A DNA stretch of 64,000 nt from Ptychodera flava (Eukaryota > Hemichordata > Enteropneusta > Ptychoderidae). Positions 1 to 11,806 of the stretch are shown piece by piece. Numbering within the stretch: the stretch's first letter is position 1; each line of letters opens with the position of its first letter. The notes beneath the pieces were generated by a model that was not told the DNA's origin, made no database searches, and saw nothing but the letters and a program-made list of their open reading frames with translations. The translations under genes were made by a program, and so were the position numbers. The stretch lies in assembly GCF_041260155.1 (NCBI RefSeq), contig NC_091944.1, forward strand, positions 17,209,772 to 17,273,771. The letters run 5' to 3'.

Positions 1-133
1 TATATCTATTTCAGTGTATGTTTTCTTTTTTATGTTCATTGTAAAGTATGGACAGAACTATACACTTTTATGGTTTTGATAGAAATTTCCATATTTTTAA
101 AGTCACTATCAAACAATTTCTGTTCTCTACCAG
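1..133 (+). other. 3' end of an intron of the mucin-like gene
   Basis: The stretch is AT-rich and ends in a pyrimidine-rich tract and AG at 132-133. No coding similarity is seen. It is read as the tail of an intron because the exon at 134 opens inside a codon. Confidence 0.6.
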
Positions 134-325
134 GTATATGTATGGTGTTTGGCGACCCTCACTACGAAACATTTGATGGCAAACGGTACGACTTCCAGGG
201 AGAGTGTTCGTACTTCATCAGTCGTAGTCACGAGGACAGCCCGGAGCAGTTCGCAGTATTGGCCGAGAATGTACCTTGCGGAACCAGTGGCGTGACCTGT
301 ACCAAATCTATCACCATGACAGTCG
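134..325 (+). CDS. VWD domain exon 1 (N-terminal part of the domain)
   Basis: The exon encodes the start of a von Willebrand factor type D domain. It opens with the family hallmark GDPHYETFDGKRYDFQGEC (residues about 7-25 of the exon), followed by a Cys pair in the segment NVPCGTSGVTC. VWD domains bind calcium and build the disulfide-linked assemblies of VWF, gel-forming mucins, otogelin and SCO-spondin. The acceptor AG is at 132-133 and the donor GT at 326-327. Both ends are phase 1 (192 nt, 64 codons). The codon split at the 3' end joins to Gly with the exon at 1683. No signal peptide is present, so this is an internal exon of a gene whose 5' end is outside the window. Identification is secure; assignment to a particular D domain number is not. 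Confidence 0.92.
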
Positions 326-1682
326 GTAAGTAACAATCTGAAGTATGCAAACTAAGAGCTTTAACAGCATTGAAGACGTAAAAGTCAGTGATTTTAGTGA
401 GTGCTAGTATGTGTTAGGAGGGGATGTTTCAGTTTTAAAACGTATCGAAAAACTGATATAAATAAAAACTTTGTGAATTAAGGCACAATATGCCTAGAGG
501 AAATCTTCCTGATTGTTCACAATATTTTCTGATGTGCTGCTTCTAACAACTCATTTTGCAGTAGGTGGAGTAAAGTAACTGTTCACCTTTTTCTCAAAAA
601 GGAAAATTTAATATTTCAACATAAAGAAAATCAGCAGCCATTTCTGACTTTCAAATACCAGTAAGTTTTAGGTAGTTTCTTTCTTGAGTCCAAAACTTTG
701 CATAGTGACCCCCGAGTTTGATTCTTGATGAGGACAGAGAAAAGTTGAATTTTTCCCCAAGCAAAGTTTAAGCGTAAGTTTGATATTTTGTATCGAGGCT
801 AATAAGGTATTTTTGCCAAATAAACACCACAAGGTTCCATTTGATAAAATTTGTAATGACTGGACTGACAGATTCAGTGTATTGGTGCTCTACCATCTCT
901 GTCCTTATCTCTGACTGAAGGCACTGTGTTGCATATCCATTCTCCCAACAAAAATTTGTTTTAACCAATCATATTATACAGGTGTATTTACAGACAGCAT
1001 AGTTAAGAAGACTGCCCACATACATCTGGTATACACGCCCTATTTCCCCATTGTGGATAATATCTCCTTGTTGTTCTGTCACTTCCTTTGATACCTCTGA
1101 TTTTGAAACAGTAACATTTTAAGGAGATGAAGATGACATATTTTGTGTATATTCTACCGTGAGATCATAAAAGTCTTATGGCTGTGCCATTTGAGTAATT
1201 AAACAGTACTATTTGTCGAAAAGTGGATGTGGAAGTTGTGCAGTTTAAGGGCTAATCGTAGGCATTTAGAGTGTCCGAGAAAATTCTCTCTCAAACTCCG
1301 TCAAGATTTCATTTTGTCTTTTTTCCTAAGCTCATAATACGTTTATTTCCCTGAAATTTGAAGTACGTAACAACGTCACGTTATCTGACATAATTCTCGA
1401 TCAATCGAGAAAGACACTACTCAACAACTGGTTCAGAGCCAAGGTTCTCATCTGGCGAACCCACACTTCTGTAATATTCAAGCAAAGTTGATAATCGGAA
1501 GCCCCTCTATAACAGATTGTTTACGTTTCTCCGATAAGCCAACGACAAGGCAAGTGTTTAACAATCCTGCCCAGTGTTTGCAAACAACAAACGTCACTAT
1601 AATGTTGCCGATTGTACGCCCACTGCACTGGACCTCTCCCTTTAAGTGTGTGATTTTCATTTACTGTGTATCTATTTCATAG
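326..1682 (+). other. Intron with a degraded MITE copy
   Basis: The intron is AT-rich with no coding signal. About 634-815 resembles the 350-bp TTAA MITE of this window (matching phrases around 'gcagccattt', 'accccgagtttgattctt' and 'agcgtaag'), but neither terminus is intact. The acceptor AG is at 1681-1682. Confidence 0.6.
634..815 (+). repeat. Degraded copy of the 350-bp TTAA MITE family
   Basis: The order of motifs matches the 3' half of the intact copy at 2816-3169: a 'gccatttctgac' block, then a 'gtgacccccgagtttgattc' block, then 'gaggctaataaggta'. There is no clear TTAA or terminal inverted repeat, so it is an old fragment. Confidence 0.5.
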
Positions 1683-1876
1683 GTAGTGACAGTTCGACTC
1701 AGATTGTCCATCTTGTGAGAGGTAGTAAACCTATAGTACAACGAGGGTCAGGTGACGCCTTCCAAATCAGTGACATTGGACTGTATACATTTATACACAC
1801 TTCAATTGGCGTAACTCTACAGTGGGACCGAGGAACACGATTCTACGTCCGACTAGATTATAGTCATTTCAATAAG
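1683..1876 (+). CDS. VWD domain exon 2 (middle of the domain)
   Basis: The exon continues the VWD domain. It begins at phase 1 and completes a Gly codon with the last base of the previous exon. It ends in phase 0 after a Lys codon, with donor GT at 1877-1878. The encoded 64 residues have the alternating hydrophobic beta-strand pattern of a VWD core, including VHLVRGSKPIV, an IGLYTFIHTSIGVTLQWDRG stretch and FYVRLD. No cysteines occur here, as is usual for this part of the fold. The reading frame stays open further, but the downstream residues after Lys do not fit the domain, while the exon at 3253 continues it exactly. Confidence 0.88.
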
Positions 1877-2189
1877 GTAAATACACAGGTCCATGTCTGG
1901 ATTTAAAAAAGACCTCTTTCTGATGGTTATCTTTGTATTACGTCACTTTGCTCACGCATCAACAGGTATTTGTGGTAGCCGTAATTGAAGTCTTGCATCA
2001 ATCTACACAATCGCCGGGCAGATATAGCCCAACTTTAGGCAGAGCCTTTCCTAGGGTATTTTGGAAGTGCAACCATAACATGTGTTTTCATCTATCTGAT
2101 GAATTTAGTGATGCTTGAAAAAAGTCACAGATATGATTACTTTGTATTCGAAGTGTGTGCTGCTTTGCTTTTTGCATTGTTGCATGGAG

Positions 2190-2317
<128 letters not shown>

Positions 2318-2320
2318 GTA

Positions 2321-2402
2321 GAGAGAGAGACAGAGAGAGAGACAGAGACAGACAGAGACAGACAGACAGACAGACAGAGACAGACAGACAGAGACAGAGA
2401 GA
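2321..2402. repeat. Purine-rich (GA)n / (GACA)n microsatellite
   Basis: GAGA and GACAGACA units follow the TA tract directly, forming a compound microsatellite. Confidence 0.95.
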
Positions 2403-2815
2403 GGTGATTTCCTTACAAATTTTTGTGCAAAATTGTATGATGACTCATGTGTTACAGTAATGTTCATTGTGTTTGATGATGAAAGGAAGCTAAACAAGAC
2501 TAGTTTGTATTTTTTAAAAGCTACCATAAATCTTTAGAGTCTCCTCTCCCCCCTCCCAAACTTAGTACTGTTACTACATTCTTTTCTCAAACATATGAAC
2601 ATGTGTGTACTTTCACGGCATTTGCTTCTCATTGGTCAAATAGATAATTTTTGATAGATATAGCTTTTCAACTGGCATGCAGCTGATGAGACTCCGTAGA
2701 AATCAATTTGTGTCAACTGATGTAAAATTCAATGGAAAACAAAGGTTTACAAAGAGTAAAATAAATAGGTTTACACACACAACAGTAGATGTATCACATA
2801 AAGAAATATGTTTAA

Positions 2816-3169
2816 GGTAGAACGCACCTCGGGGACAGACATTCGGACTCTCAAACTTTTACAGTTCTCTTCTGATATACCACATGTGGGGGTTCATTTT
2901 AAAGCTCTTGGTGAAAGAAAACTTTTCAACGGCTTAGTTTTTCGAAATTTGAAAATGTGTATTTTTCGCCATAGAGTTAACACAGGGATGGCGGCCATTT
3001 TGAATTTCTAATATCGGTAAATCTTGGGTAATTTGTTTCTCTAGTACCAAAATTTGCATGGTGACCCCCTATTTTTATTCTTGATTTTGAAAGAGAATGA
3101 TTGAAGGATTCCTTGAGGAAAGTTAGAGCAAAAGTTTAAGTCTTTCACTTTCGAGGTGCATATTACTTT
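2816..3169 (+). mobile_element. Intact 354-bp MITE (family 1), TTAA target duplication
   Basis: The element is bounded by TTAA at 2812-2815 and 3170-3173. The left end reads GGTAGAACGCACCTCGG. The right end, read inward on the other strand, has the matching CACCTCG core after a diverged outer part, so the terminal inverted repeats are imperfect. It has no coding capacity. TTAA duplication is typical of piggyBac-type transposition. Copies recur in opposite orientation at 57998-58347 and 58352-58703, and degraded ones elsewhere. Confidence 0.8.
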
Positions 3170-3252
3170 AAGGCCATATTTTCCTGTTTAATGTAACAGA
3201 TTTTGCAATTTTAACTTCCCCAAATTCTTTTGTGTGTTTTGTACATTTTTAG

Positions 3253-3360
3253 GTTGAAGGTCTGTGTGGCAACTTCAATGGAAACCAAAACGATGATTTC
3301 CTTGGACCCAGCGGGGGATTCTCATATGCAAGTCCTGACAAGTTTGGTAACAGTTGGAAG
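3253..3360 (+). CDS. VWD domain exon 3 (C-terminal GLCGNFNG motif)
   Basis: This 36-codon exon, phase 0 at both ends, encodes the end of the VWD domain. It has the signature GLCGNFNGNQNDDF, whose Asn/Asp residues form the calcium site, and closes with FGNSWK, the usual lead into a C8 domain. The acceptor AG is at 3251-3252 and the donor GT at 3361-3362. The residue two before GLCG is Glu after Val (VEGLCG), so the first Cys of the CGLCG motif found in the D1-D3 domains of VWF and mucins is absent. In that respect it resembles D4-type domains. The three VWD exons together give about 155 residues, a normal full length. Confidence 0.93.
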
Positions 3361-3552
3361 GTAAGATTTAATTTTTATCCAAGGGAAGTTACCATTGCAA
3401 TTATGCTTCAGTGTTACATTTTTTTCCTAAATTTAATTTGATTGTATCTGTGTGTCTTATAAGCAAATGAGTCATTCACGACTGGATGAAAATATACCAG
3501 TGCTAAAAAACGGACCCCTTAAATAGCATAGAAGATCAATGCCCAAAGTTAA

Positions 3553-3705
3553 GGTAGAATGCGTCTCAGGGACAGATATGCGGACTCTCAAACTTATACA
3601 ATTATTTACAATTATTTCCACTTGTTGGGGTTCATTTTAAAGGTCTTGATGTAAGAAACTCTTCACCAGCTTAGTTTTTCGAAATTCGAAAATTTTATTA
3701 GTCTC
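3553..3705 (+). mobile_element. Truncated MITE family 1 copy
   Basis: It starts directly after TTAA at 3549-3552 with GGTAGAATGCGTCTCAGGG and follows the left half of the intact copy at 2816 as far as 'cgaaattcgaaaat'. The right end is missing. Confidence 0.7.
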
Positions 3706-3779
3706 CGTGGACCGCACCAGCAGTCCAATTTAAAATGAATACATAGAACCATCCTGTGATATGTGAAACAGTGGCTTAA

Positions 3780-4553
3780 GGTGAAGTACTACGAATTACG
3801 TCAAAATTAGGCTGTGGTGTCATTTTCTTTAAACTTTGCACAAATATTCTTGGAAGTTGTGCAGCTGCAAAAATGAAATAAAAAATGGGGGCCACCACGC
3901 TCGATTCCATGGAAACGGACGTTAAAATGGCATCGTCAGAAATAAATAAAAATGATATAATTCACTTAAACTAAAGAAAGCAATTATAAAACGCTTAGCA
4001 AATGAGTTAATTTTAATAAATACCAAGACTTAAGATCCATATCTATCAAATGTATAGTTTTCATGATGTTTGTAAAGAAATTTTAACATAAGTATCGATT
4101 ACAAAATGACGATATCGGAATTATATCACTACATAATTTTCGAACTTTCTTCCTGTCGCTTCGAATGGTGTCATTTTGACCAAACTTGGCGAATAAAATC
4201 CTGACATAATACCATTTAGTTTACACTTTTAATAAAAGGGTGTCACCACGCTACTTTTTACAATATCTCCAGGTGAATGGGTAATATGTGCCATGTAAAT
4301 GGGAGAGAAATGTTAATTTTTCGCTCATGTTGAATAAAAACCAGCTTCCTACGGGGTTAAAATATAACAAGGTTATAGGTCACATGTATTTCTAAGAGAC
4401 TGGGTCAAAAAATTAGGTAAAAGCGCAATTTCAACAATGACAGGTGATGTTAAATACATGCGCTACAAAATAACCCATTTGCGGCAGGCTGGAGTTAAAT
4501 CTGCGCAGAAACGTTCTAAAGTGCGTGTGCGTCCGAATTCGTCGCCCTTTACC
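3780..4553. mobile_element. 774-bp non-autonomous element (family 2), TTAA target duplication
   Basis: It is flanked by TTAA at 3776-3779 and 4554-4557. The left end reads GGTGAAGTACTACGAATTA. The right end, read inward on the opposite strand, is GGTAAAGGGCGACGAATTCG, so the termini are imperfect inverted repeats sharing GGT..AG....ACGAATT. It has no transposase frame. It is inferred to be a piggyBac-like MITE distinct from family 1. Confidence 0.65.
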
Positions 4554-5479
4554 TTAACTTAAAAAATTTCTTTGCTACTCCATTTGAAAAAAAAAATTGA
4601 TTCAGGTCTGACATTAGAAAAAAATTGCTGCCACTCAGACTGAAAAAAAAAATTGCTCCCATACCCACTTCCTCAATACCTCCCCAGAAATCAAATGGTT
4701 CTCCCCTTTGTATGTGCATGCGCATATAACAAGTTAGCATTGTTTTGTAACACACAGGGATTTCATTAAGAGCCGGCAGCCGGCGAAATTGACCGGTTAC
4801 TCTCAAGATTTCGCTGGCTACTTTTTCGGAAAATTTGAACTCTTTCATAGCTAAAACATTTTTTTCCTTCTGAAATGATACGGACAAGTTTCACAAGCTG
4901 TGTAATCAAACTTTTCAACTGCTTTTATGTGAAACAAAATTTAGAAGACGAGGGACTACTACGATCGTCTTGTGCTACGATGCAGCACAGTCTTGCTATG
5001 CTGCCTCAATAAAAATCGGAATTGCAACGGACGATGCTATTGGCTACATTGATGATTATACCAGGTTATACCAATATTGGAAGTCATTTCGCACTTAAGT
5101 TTTCATGTCAGCTAATTTATAGTTTGCATATCTAATGAGCTTTCAAAGTTTGGAATATTTAGTTTGAAGGACTTGACAAGAGGCAATTACACTTGCTATA
5201 TAAAGTGGTGATACAATGACAGCAGTCAAAGAAATTAATATTTTTTTCAGCTAATTACATATTTGAATACTTAATGACCTATAGAGTTAATCTGTGGTGA
5301 ATTATGTTCATTATGTTGATCATAATACTTTCAATGAAGTTGCAAACATGTGGCAAAGGTTCAAATTTACACATAACTGCAGTATATAATGAAACACGTA
5401 AGCATTTACAGTTCATATCTGGTACTCTCAAACTCATTCTTCAAAACAGCCATTCTGACTCCTTTAATATTTGGAGCAC

Positions 5480-6080
5480 TGGTCCTTAGGGATGACCTTA
5501 ATCAGATTTGTTCAAATTGTGATGAAATATGGAAAGTTGTATTTTTGAGGCCAATGTTGTTAGTTTTGCATAAAAATCTTGTTTTCCTTATTAAAATTGG
5601 TAGATTGACAGCTTTAATATTACATATACATGTCCCTAGGGATGACGCTAGATCATTTTTGTGCAAAAATATATTTTTTCTTAATGGCAATTTTGACAGC
5701 TTAATTTGTATACATGTCCCAAGGGATGATCTTCAGATTTGCTCAAAATATGATGAAATAATAATTATGCAAATTTGTATTTTTAAGGCAAGTTTTGTTC
5801 TGTTTTAGTCAAAAAATCTCAAAATTCTCAAGACTGCTAATAAGACAGCTTTGATATTTGCGCTATAGGTCCCTAGAGATTACTTATTTCAGATTTGTTC
5901 AAATTGTGCAGAATATGTTAATTTATATTTTAAGGCAAATTTTTGTCATTTGTGGTAAATTTTTTTTTCACCAAAACCATTTCTTTGATTATTGATATAA
6001 AAGTTTGTAGGGATGATCAAAATGATATATCTTCCAATTATGATGAAATTCGTAATTACATATTTTAGGGCATTTTTTGC
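5480..6080. repeat. Diverged intronic tandem repeat, about 5 units
   Basis: The phrase 'ccctagggatgac' plus 'cagatttgttcaaat' and 'tgatgaaat' recurs near 5485, 5632, 5717, 5868 and 6010 at uneven spacing (about 85-150 bp) with T-rich sequence between. A similar phrase occurs again near 7165-7200. It has no coding meaning. Confidence 0.6.
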
Positions 6081-7060
6081 CATTTTTAGTTGAAAAGATT
6101 TGTTTCATAAACTACATGTCTGATAGCTTAGACATGTTGTCATTTTGGATCACAGAATTTTTTCTTTGAAACCAACCATTATGTTTGTCATCAACATATT
6201 TGTCACAAATAGATAAACTCTACAAACTACAGCAGGGCTCTATCAACTACTAGGTTGCTTGTTACAAAAGTTTAAAATGATCTTTTTTTTAATTAAAAAT
6301 TAACCCATTTCAGGTTACAGGTGAAATAACTAATATATAAAAGTTAAGAATCTTAGCTTTCAAAAAAATGTTTGGTGTGCAGGGGTTTCCATGTGGCATG
6401 TATGACTAATATGGTCTTGAAAAAATGGTCGGTTTTGTGGAATACCACTTCACCTGTGCAAGTATTTGCATGTCAATTTATTGTGCAATAATCACTATGT
6501 TAATGTCTGATTTACATGCTGTAAAACTTGATATCAAGCTATTTCAATAGGGTGTTCTAAAGTGGAGCTGCATGTTGCCATCACAGAGTTTTTCAAAGCA
6601 ATGTTCCTCATCCAAGATGACAAGGAAACCCCCTCATACTATATATTTTCAAAAAGCAGCGACTCTAAAGTTTAGTATGGTAGCAATAGTCTACTGAAGG
6701 ATGAAGTTGGATGTATATTTGGGGTAAAAAAAACCACAATTTTGGTATTAATGATAAAAATTAATTTAAGTCAAAAACTTGACGCTATTTTCTGAAATGA
6801 AATACTTAACTTGAAAGAAGACTATCTGTAGTAAAAAACATTTATTTTATTTTGCATTATCTATCCTCTTTCTAAAATGGCATGGTTTGAAACGCTGACA
6901 CTCAAAAAAGTGATTAAAATCATGATTGCCTCCATTAAAAATGCCTCATATTCAAAATGTAAGAACTTTATTGCCCAACAAAATAGCCTTTTTAGCTCCC
7001 ATATGTGCATATGTATATATGCAAATTGGGGTATTCTTACAAGGTGGCAAAATGGCGTCT

Positions 7061-7102
7061 GTATGTATGTATGTATGTATGTATGTATGTATGTATGTAT
7101 GT
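7061..7102. repeat. (GTAT)n microsatellite, about 10 units
   Basis: This is a perfect tetranucleotide run, followed by gtccgtccacgtc. Confidence 0.95.
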
Positions 7103-8152
7103 CCGTCCACGTCAAAAACTCCTAAACTGCAACACCTACTGTCTTAATATTTGGTGTAAAGGTGCACCTAGGGGTGGAGATGTGAATTTGTTCAAATGTA
7201 ACATGTCAATGTCACTACACTGCATGGCCGGCCTGAACATGGAAATAGAACACGTGCACCTGCTTGCAAGTGAAAAGGGTCATTCATTCATTCACACCAC
7301 AAAACAAAAGTGACTTTGATTCATCACTGTCCGTCACTATGATCAGACCATAACTTTCCAAGCAACATTGTATCTACACATTACAAAGCGTTGTGCCAAT
7401 CCTTAATTGCAAATTCTGCAAGAATAAGGTCCGGTTCTAGACAGGCAGAAAATTCTCACGTAAACACAAAACAGTTACGTGTATTTGTTATGGTTGATGT
7501 CACAGGTGTATACTGTTTACGGCCTGAGTGACCATCTAGGGTCTGCCGAGTGGCATTCCTGAGGTCCCATTGGATTTTGACCGCAGTCTGCTTATTTGTC
7601 TAGCCTTGGAATACACTTAGTCTAGAGTTTTTTCTGTGAACATGATTAAGTCTTTATACAGCTAAGGAACGTACATCACGGCATGGAACCTGCACATGGC
7701 CGTATACATACACAGCACTGTACGGCAGATCAACGTCTGAGAGACGTTGATGCTGAAGACCCCAAGCTTATTGTTTTTAGGTAACAGAGCATGTGCATCT
7801 ATGGAAAATTTAACCCCCCAACTTCGATGGAAAAGACTATCAGCAAGTTCATTCGTACAGACTCCGCGGTAACTTTATGCAAACGTACGCATTTTTGACA
7901 CATGTTACTCAAATAAAAACCCGCTTGAGTACAAAGTTTATGGCAAAAGACTCCCAAAGAAGTTAAAAAATTAAAAGCAATGCAACAGAACATCAGAGGA
8001 CCATGGTCATAAAACATAGAAGCGAGACTGTCTATGGTAGAACATAGTGAACCAACGTTACAAATTTCGAGTCGCCAGTCCGGCGAATGCTTTTACAGTC
8101 TGAGTCGCCAATGAGTCATTTGCCGTCTGGCGAGCGGTAGCGCGAACACTGC

Positions 8153-8545
8153 AAGGGTAATTTTAGATTCTGATTCAGGGGTTGTAGCTCGTAATAGCCC
8201 AAAGATGTGAATCCTTGGTAGCCAAATTGGGTATTTTGTAAAGACAACAGGCGTGCATAAATCACTTTAGAAATGTCTGAGAAATGGCGGATGGACATGA
8301 CTTCTGATTTGGATTCGGATTCAGAAAATACAAGCCTGAATACCAGATGTCAAGGGTAATTTTGGATTCAGATTCAAAGAATTTAGCTCTGAATAGCCAA
8401 AAAAGTGAATATTTGATGGTCAAATTCGATTTTTTTTGTGGAAAAAAGTGGCGTGCATTGAGTGGTCATAGGGTACTATACTAAGGCCAAGTTGTTCTAA
8501 AATCGCTTTAAAAATGACCGAGATATCATAGGAGACGGATGCACG
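8153..8545. repeat. Two diverged direct repeats with a period of about 199 bp
   Basis: The stretches starting 'aagggtaattttagattc' (8153) and 'aagggtaattttggattc' (8352) stay alignable through 'tagctc..aatagcc', 'gtgaat' and 'ggcgtgcat', then 'atcgcttt/atcacttt' and 'gacggat/ggcggat'. They look like an old tandem duplication of an unknown interspersed repeat. Confidence 0.6.
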
Positions 8546-8570
8546 GACGGACAGACAGGACCTAATCTAC

Positions 8571-8600
8571 TAGTCCCCTGCGCTGTGCGCACGGGGACTA
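8571..8600. repeat. Short GC-rich hairpin
   Basis: The arms tagtcccctgcgc and gcgcacggggacta are inverted repeats with one indel and almost no loop. It stands at the end of the diverged repeat and may be a terminal structure of an interspersed element. Confidence 0.55.
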
Positions 8601-10413
8601 ATAACTACTAAAGATGTTTTCTTGCTTTGTGTAAACGCACACGGTTCAGTTAAAAATGAAAAAAATCCCTTGAAGATACATGTACAGTGGAAATGAATTG
8701 CTGTTGTTATTATGTTTGAATGTATTTTAAGCCCTAAGAAAGCAAACATACAGAATAAGTACAAACAAACATACAGAATATTGTAGCATACAAAATACGC
8801 TACAATTTTTCCAGGAATATAAATGTGTATGAATATTAATGAGCCATCTGCCACTCTTCTACGCTCTATATACATTCACAACAGTGATACTCAAATTTGT
8901 TGACTTTTGAAAACATCCTATAGAGGATGGTGTTTGCAGTCAGCATCTTGGATTGTGTAAGCAAGTGATTTATGGCTTGTAGTATGTATATCACAAGTGA
9001 CATCATTGCAACATTAAAACTTTTGTGTAATGCTGTGATTATATGTTTCAGTTAAATCCCCCCAAAATTTTAAAATCCCCCTCAAAAATTCCTGTAGAGG
9101 GGACCAGTCCCCTGTGGTGTAGCATCCTAGATGAAACTCTGTAATAATTCAATATACCTACCTTCACATGAATCCACAGGTTTACCTTAAAATAGTCGAA
9201 ATCGCTGGAAAACAGCTCTGTAATTTTGTGTCAAAAAGCGGCCCCTTTCGACCATTGTCAGCGGGACCCACTGTAACTGACACTGGGTTTGAATTACTTT
9301 CCCTCATTAACATAATATAATGAGCATCGTGCGATCAGACTACATCCTTGTGTAATTGGCTAAGTTTGTAAGTTGTTCCAGATGTGGATGCACTGGCTGT
9401 TCTGGAAGAAAACAAGAAAACAATGTTTACTTTTCCCTTTAGGGTTTCTGAGTTAACAGTTGTATGTTGAAATCTCTCCATGTATCTGGTGTATCTGGTG
9501 TATGGGCAAAATGTAAACATTGGTTGCATGTTATGTATTTCAGTCTATGTCAGATATTGTAAATGAAAAATCAAGAACAGTTTGCTGTGTGCTTGTGAAA
9601 GATAACATATTTGCCAATAAATAAACTATTTTGCAGATTGATTGTCTTACAAAAATTATCACAGAAGTAGAACAGGAAAAGAAACTAATCAAATTGCTGT
9701 AACATATTCACCCTCAGTGCCTGTAGGCCTATACTTAACTATTTTATCATTACATTCAGCTGTTTGTGACATCTTTATCACTCTCCATTGGCCAAGGCAC
9801 ACTTAGGGGCCAATGTCATCACTCTGTACCAGTCTGTGTATGTCAGTCTGGCTGTATGTATGTCCATGTTTCATACAATTTTTGGCTTGTTTTGATAACT
9901 ATATGGGAGCGAACAGTGATATTGTCACTGTTTTTTAACATTGCATTTAAAAGAACATAATGTGAGAACTTGAGAAAATTTGACCAAGCCAGACAGGAGG
10001 TAAATTCTTTGTTAATCTTGAAATTTGGAGAAGAAAGAAGCCAGGAAATCTGGTGATTTGTATACATTTGCATAAATTAACACTTCTTTATCATATCACT
10101 TATAACTGTTTGACAAGCTAAAAAATGAATCCAACCAATATTTTAATCTTTGGTCAACAAATTCATCAAAATTAAATGAATATTTGCAAAACTGTGATTT
10201 TTGAGCAAAATATGGTGTGTTGGGTGCAGCGCCCCCCATAATGGGCACTTCTAGTGTTCAGTGTGATGCACCCTTTATTACCACAATATCCAACAACCGA
10301 TAATGATTACTTCAAGTGGTGTCTGTGTCATTGACGATGATTGCCTTTCAAGTGTTCTGGTAAAAATACACGAAATGCAATGCAATACAATGCAATGTAC
10401 TTTTTTTTCTCAG

Positions 10414-10699
10414 GTAAATAACTTCTGTCCAGATGCACCTGTGGTATCAGATCCATGTGAAATCCATCCTTGGCGCAAAACCTGGGCTAAAAAGCAGTGC
10501 AGTGTCTTGAAATCTGAAATATTTCAGCCTTGCCATGCAGCAGTGCCATTCGAACAATACCTGAGAGACTGTGAATATGACTCATGTGGCTGTAACATGG
10601 GTGGAGATTGCGAGTGTTTGTGTACAGCTATTGCGGCTTATGCCCATGAGTGCAACCAACATGATATACCAATTAAGTGGAGATCACAGGAACTCTGTC
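10414..10699 (+). CDS. C8 domain exon
   Basis: The exon encodes a C8 domain, the eight-cysteine module that follows VWD in VWF, mucins and zonadhesin. Visible features include a Cys in PVVSDPCEIHPW, the QCSVL and FQPCHAAV segments, DCEYDSCGC, GDCECLCTAIAAYAHEC and a final ELC. This spacing is typical of the family. The acceptor AG (10412-10413) follows a T-rich tract and continues the WK of the VWD exon in phase 0. The donor GT at 10700-10701 leaves phase 1 and joins to a Pro codon at 11807. The frame reads on for a few codons past the donor before a stop, as expected of intron read-through. C8 assists calcium-dependent folding and multimer contacts in the D assembly. Confidence 0.93.
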
Positions 10700-11806
10700 G
10701 TAAGTAGATCCCTTAAAAGAAATCTCAAAACCTTCGTACCAACCAGTGCCTGAGTTAGAAGCCTGACACTAAAATAAGAAGCTTTCACCTTTCTGTCTCA
10801 GTTTTCCTGTGGACAGGTTAAAGTTCGGCATAAGAGATAAGTTGTGCCAGAAAATGGTGGTGAAAAATGTTAACAAACGGCTGTATCTATTTCAGTATGT
10901 GCATTTCTTTGTCTTTCCATGAATATTCAAACAAATGGGTGGCATGTTTTCAAGAATTCTGAAAATCTGAACTCTTTAATAATTTTCAACCAATGAGAAA
11001 CTTTGTAGTTAATAGAAGTTCTATCAAGTGTCCATGATTTAAACCTTGTCAGTAAGTTAAAATGTGCTTTTCTTCGAACAAATCTATTGCAATACACAGT
11101 AAGTGAGGCTACCAAAAATTCTCCATGATCTGTACACACACAGATCACTCACTGAACTGAAGTAACTTCCTTCTGTACACAGAACAACTTGGTCCATATT
11201 TCAAAACTCTGGGACCATACTTCTGATAATCATAATTTTCTGATTTTTCACTGTGAATAATGAGAAGATCAACCCCCTTTCCGCAGACGAGATAGCAATT
11301 TTGTAATTTTGTCCACATAGTTTTTTGACAGCCATATGCATTATTTTCAAGGAAACTAAGGGAATAAGTAGCATCTGTGTTGGCAAAAGAAAGGGTATTG
11401 ATTTTTTTGAATGTTTGTAACAAAGGAAATTAACATGTCTGACAGGTTGTGTGATGAGACCAACTAAGTTGCTGATAACTTAACCTTGACAAGTGTACAA
11501 TTTTAAGAACCTTCAAACATTGAATTCTTATCCAATTTACTCGTGAATTTTAAACATGATCAATAAATTTGGAACATAGTTTTAACCAATAATCCTTAAA
11601 TTAAATTCTAAGTTCCAAACTGTTAAGAAACTGACAAAATTGAAGAAGCCTCTAGTAAATAATGTCTGAGCACACAAATCAAGGGGAATTGTGGGTAGTC
11701 TCACTTACTGTGCAAGATCTGTAACAAATCAAATGACAAAATCTTCTAAAGGCTTTTTTATTTTCTCTGCTGACTGTTACCAATGACAAGTTATGCTTTA
11801 TTTCAG
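10700..11806 (+). other. Intron without recognised content
   Basis: This 1.1-kb AT-rich intron starts with gtaagt and ends in tgctttatttcag. No coding, RNA or transposon structure was seen. Confidence 0.7.

Larger units (their letters stand above)
3361..10413 (+). other. 7-kb intron rich in repeats
   Basis: No exon was recognised on either strand. The intron contains a fragment of MITE family 1 (3553-3705), a 774-bp TTAA element (3780-4553), a diverged tandem repeat (about 5480-6080), a GTAT microsatellite (7061-7102), a diverged two-copy repeat (8153-8545) and a hairpin (8571-8600). The last 40 bases before the acceptor hold several tgcaatgcaat-type repeats and a T-rich tract. Confidence 0.7.

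Noticed and set aside
1478..1682. Overlapping + and - frames just before the second VWD exon
   Set aside because: The + frame lies in the intron up to the AG at 1681-1682, and its residues do not fit the VWD domain.
4549..4887. 112-residue - strand frame in the large intron
   Set aside because: Low-complexity Phe/Leu tail from T-rich sequence, partly inside a transposon end; no domain.
8571..8600. Rho-independent terminator
   Set aside because: This is a eukaryotic intron, and the hairpin is at the edge of an interspersed repeat without a following T tract.
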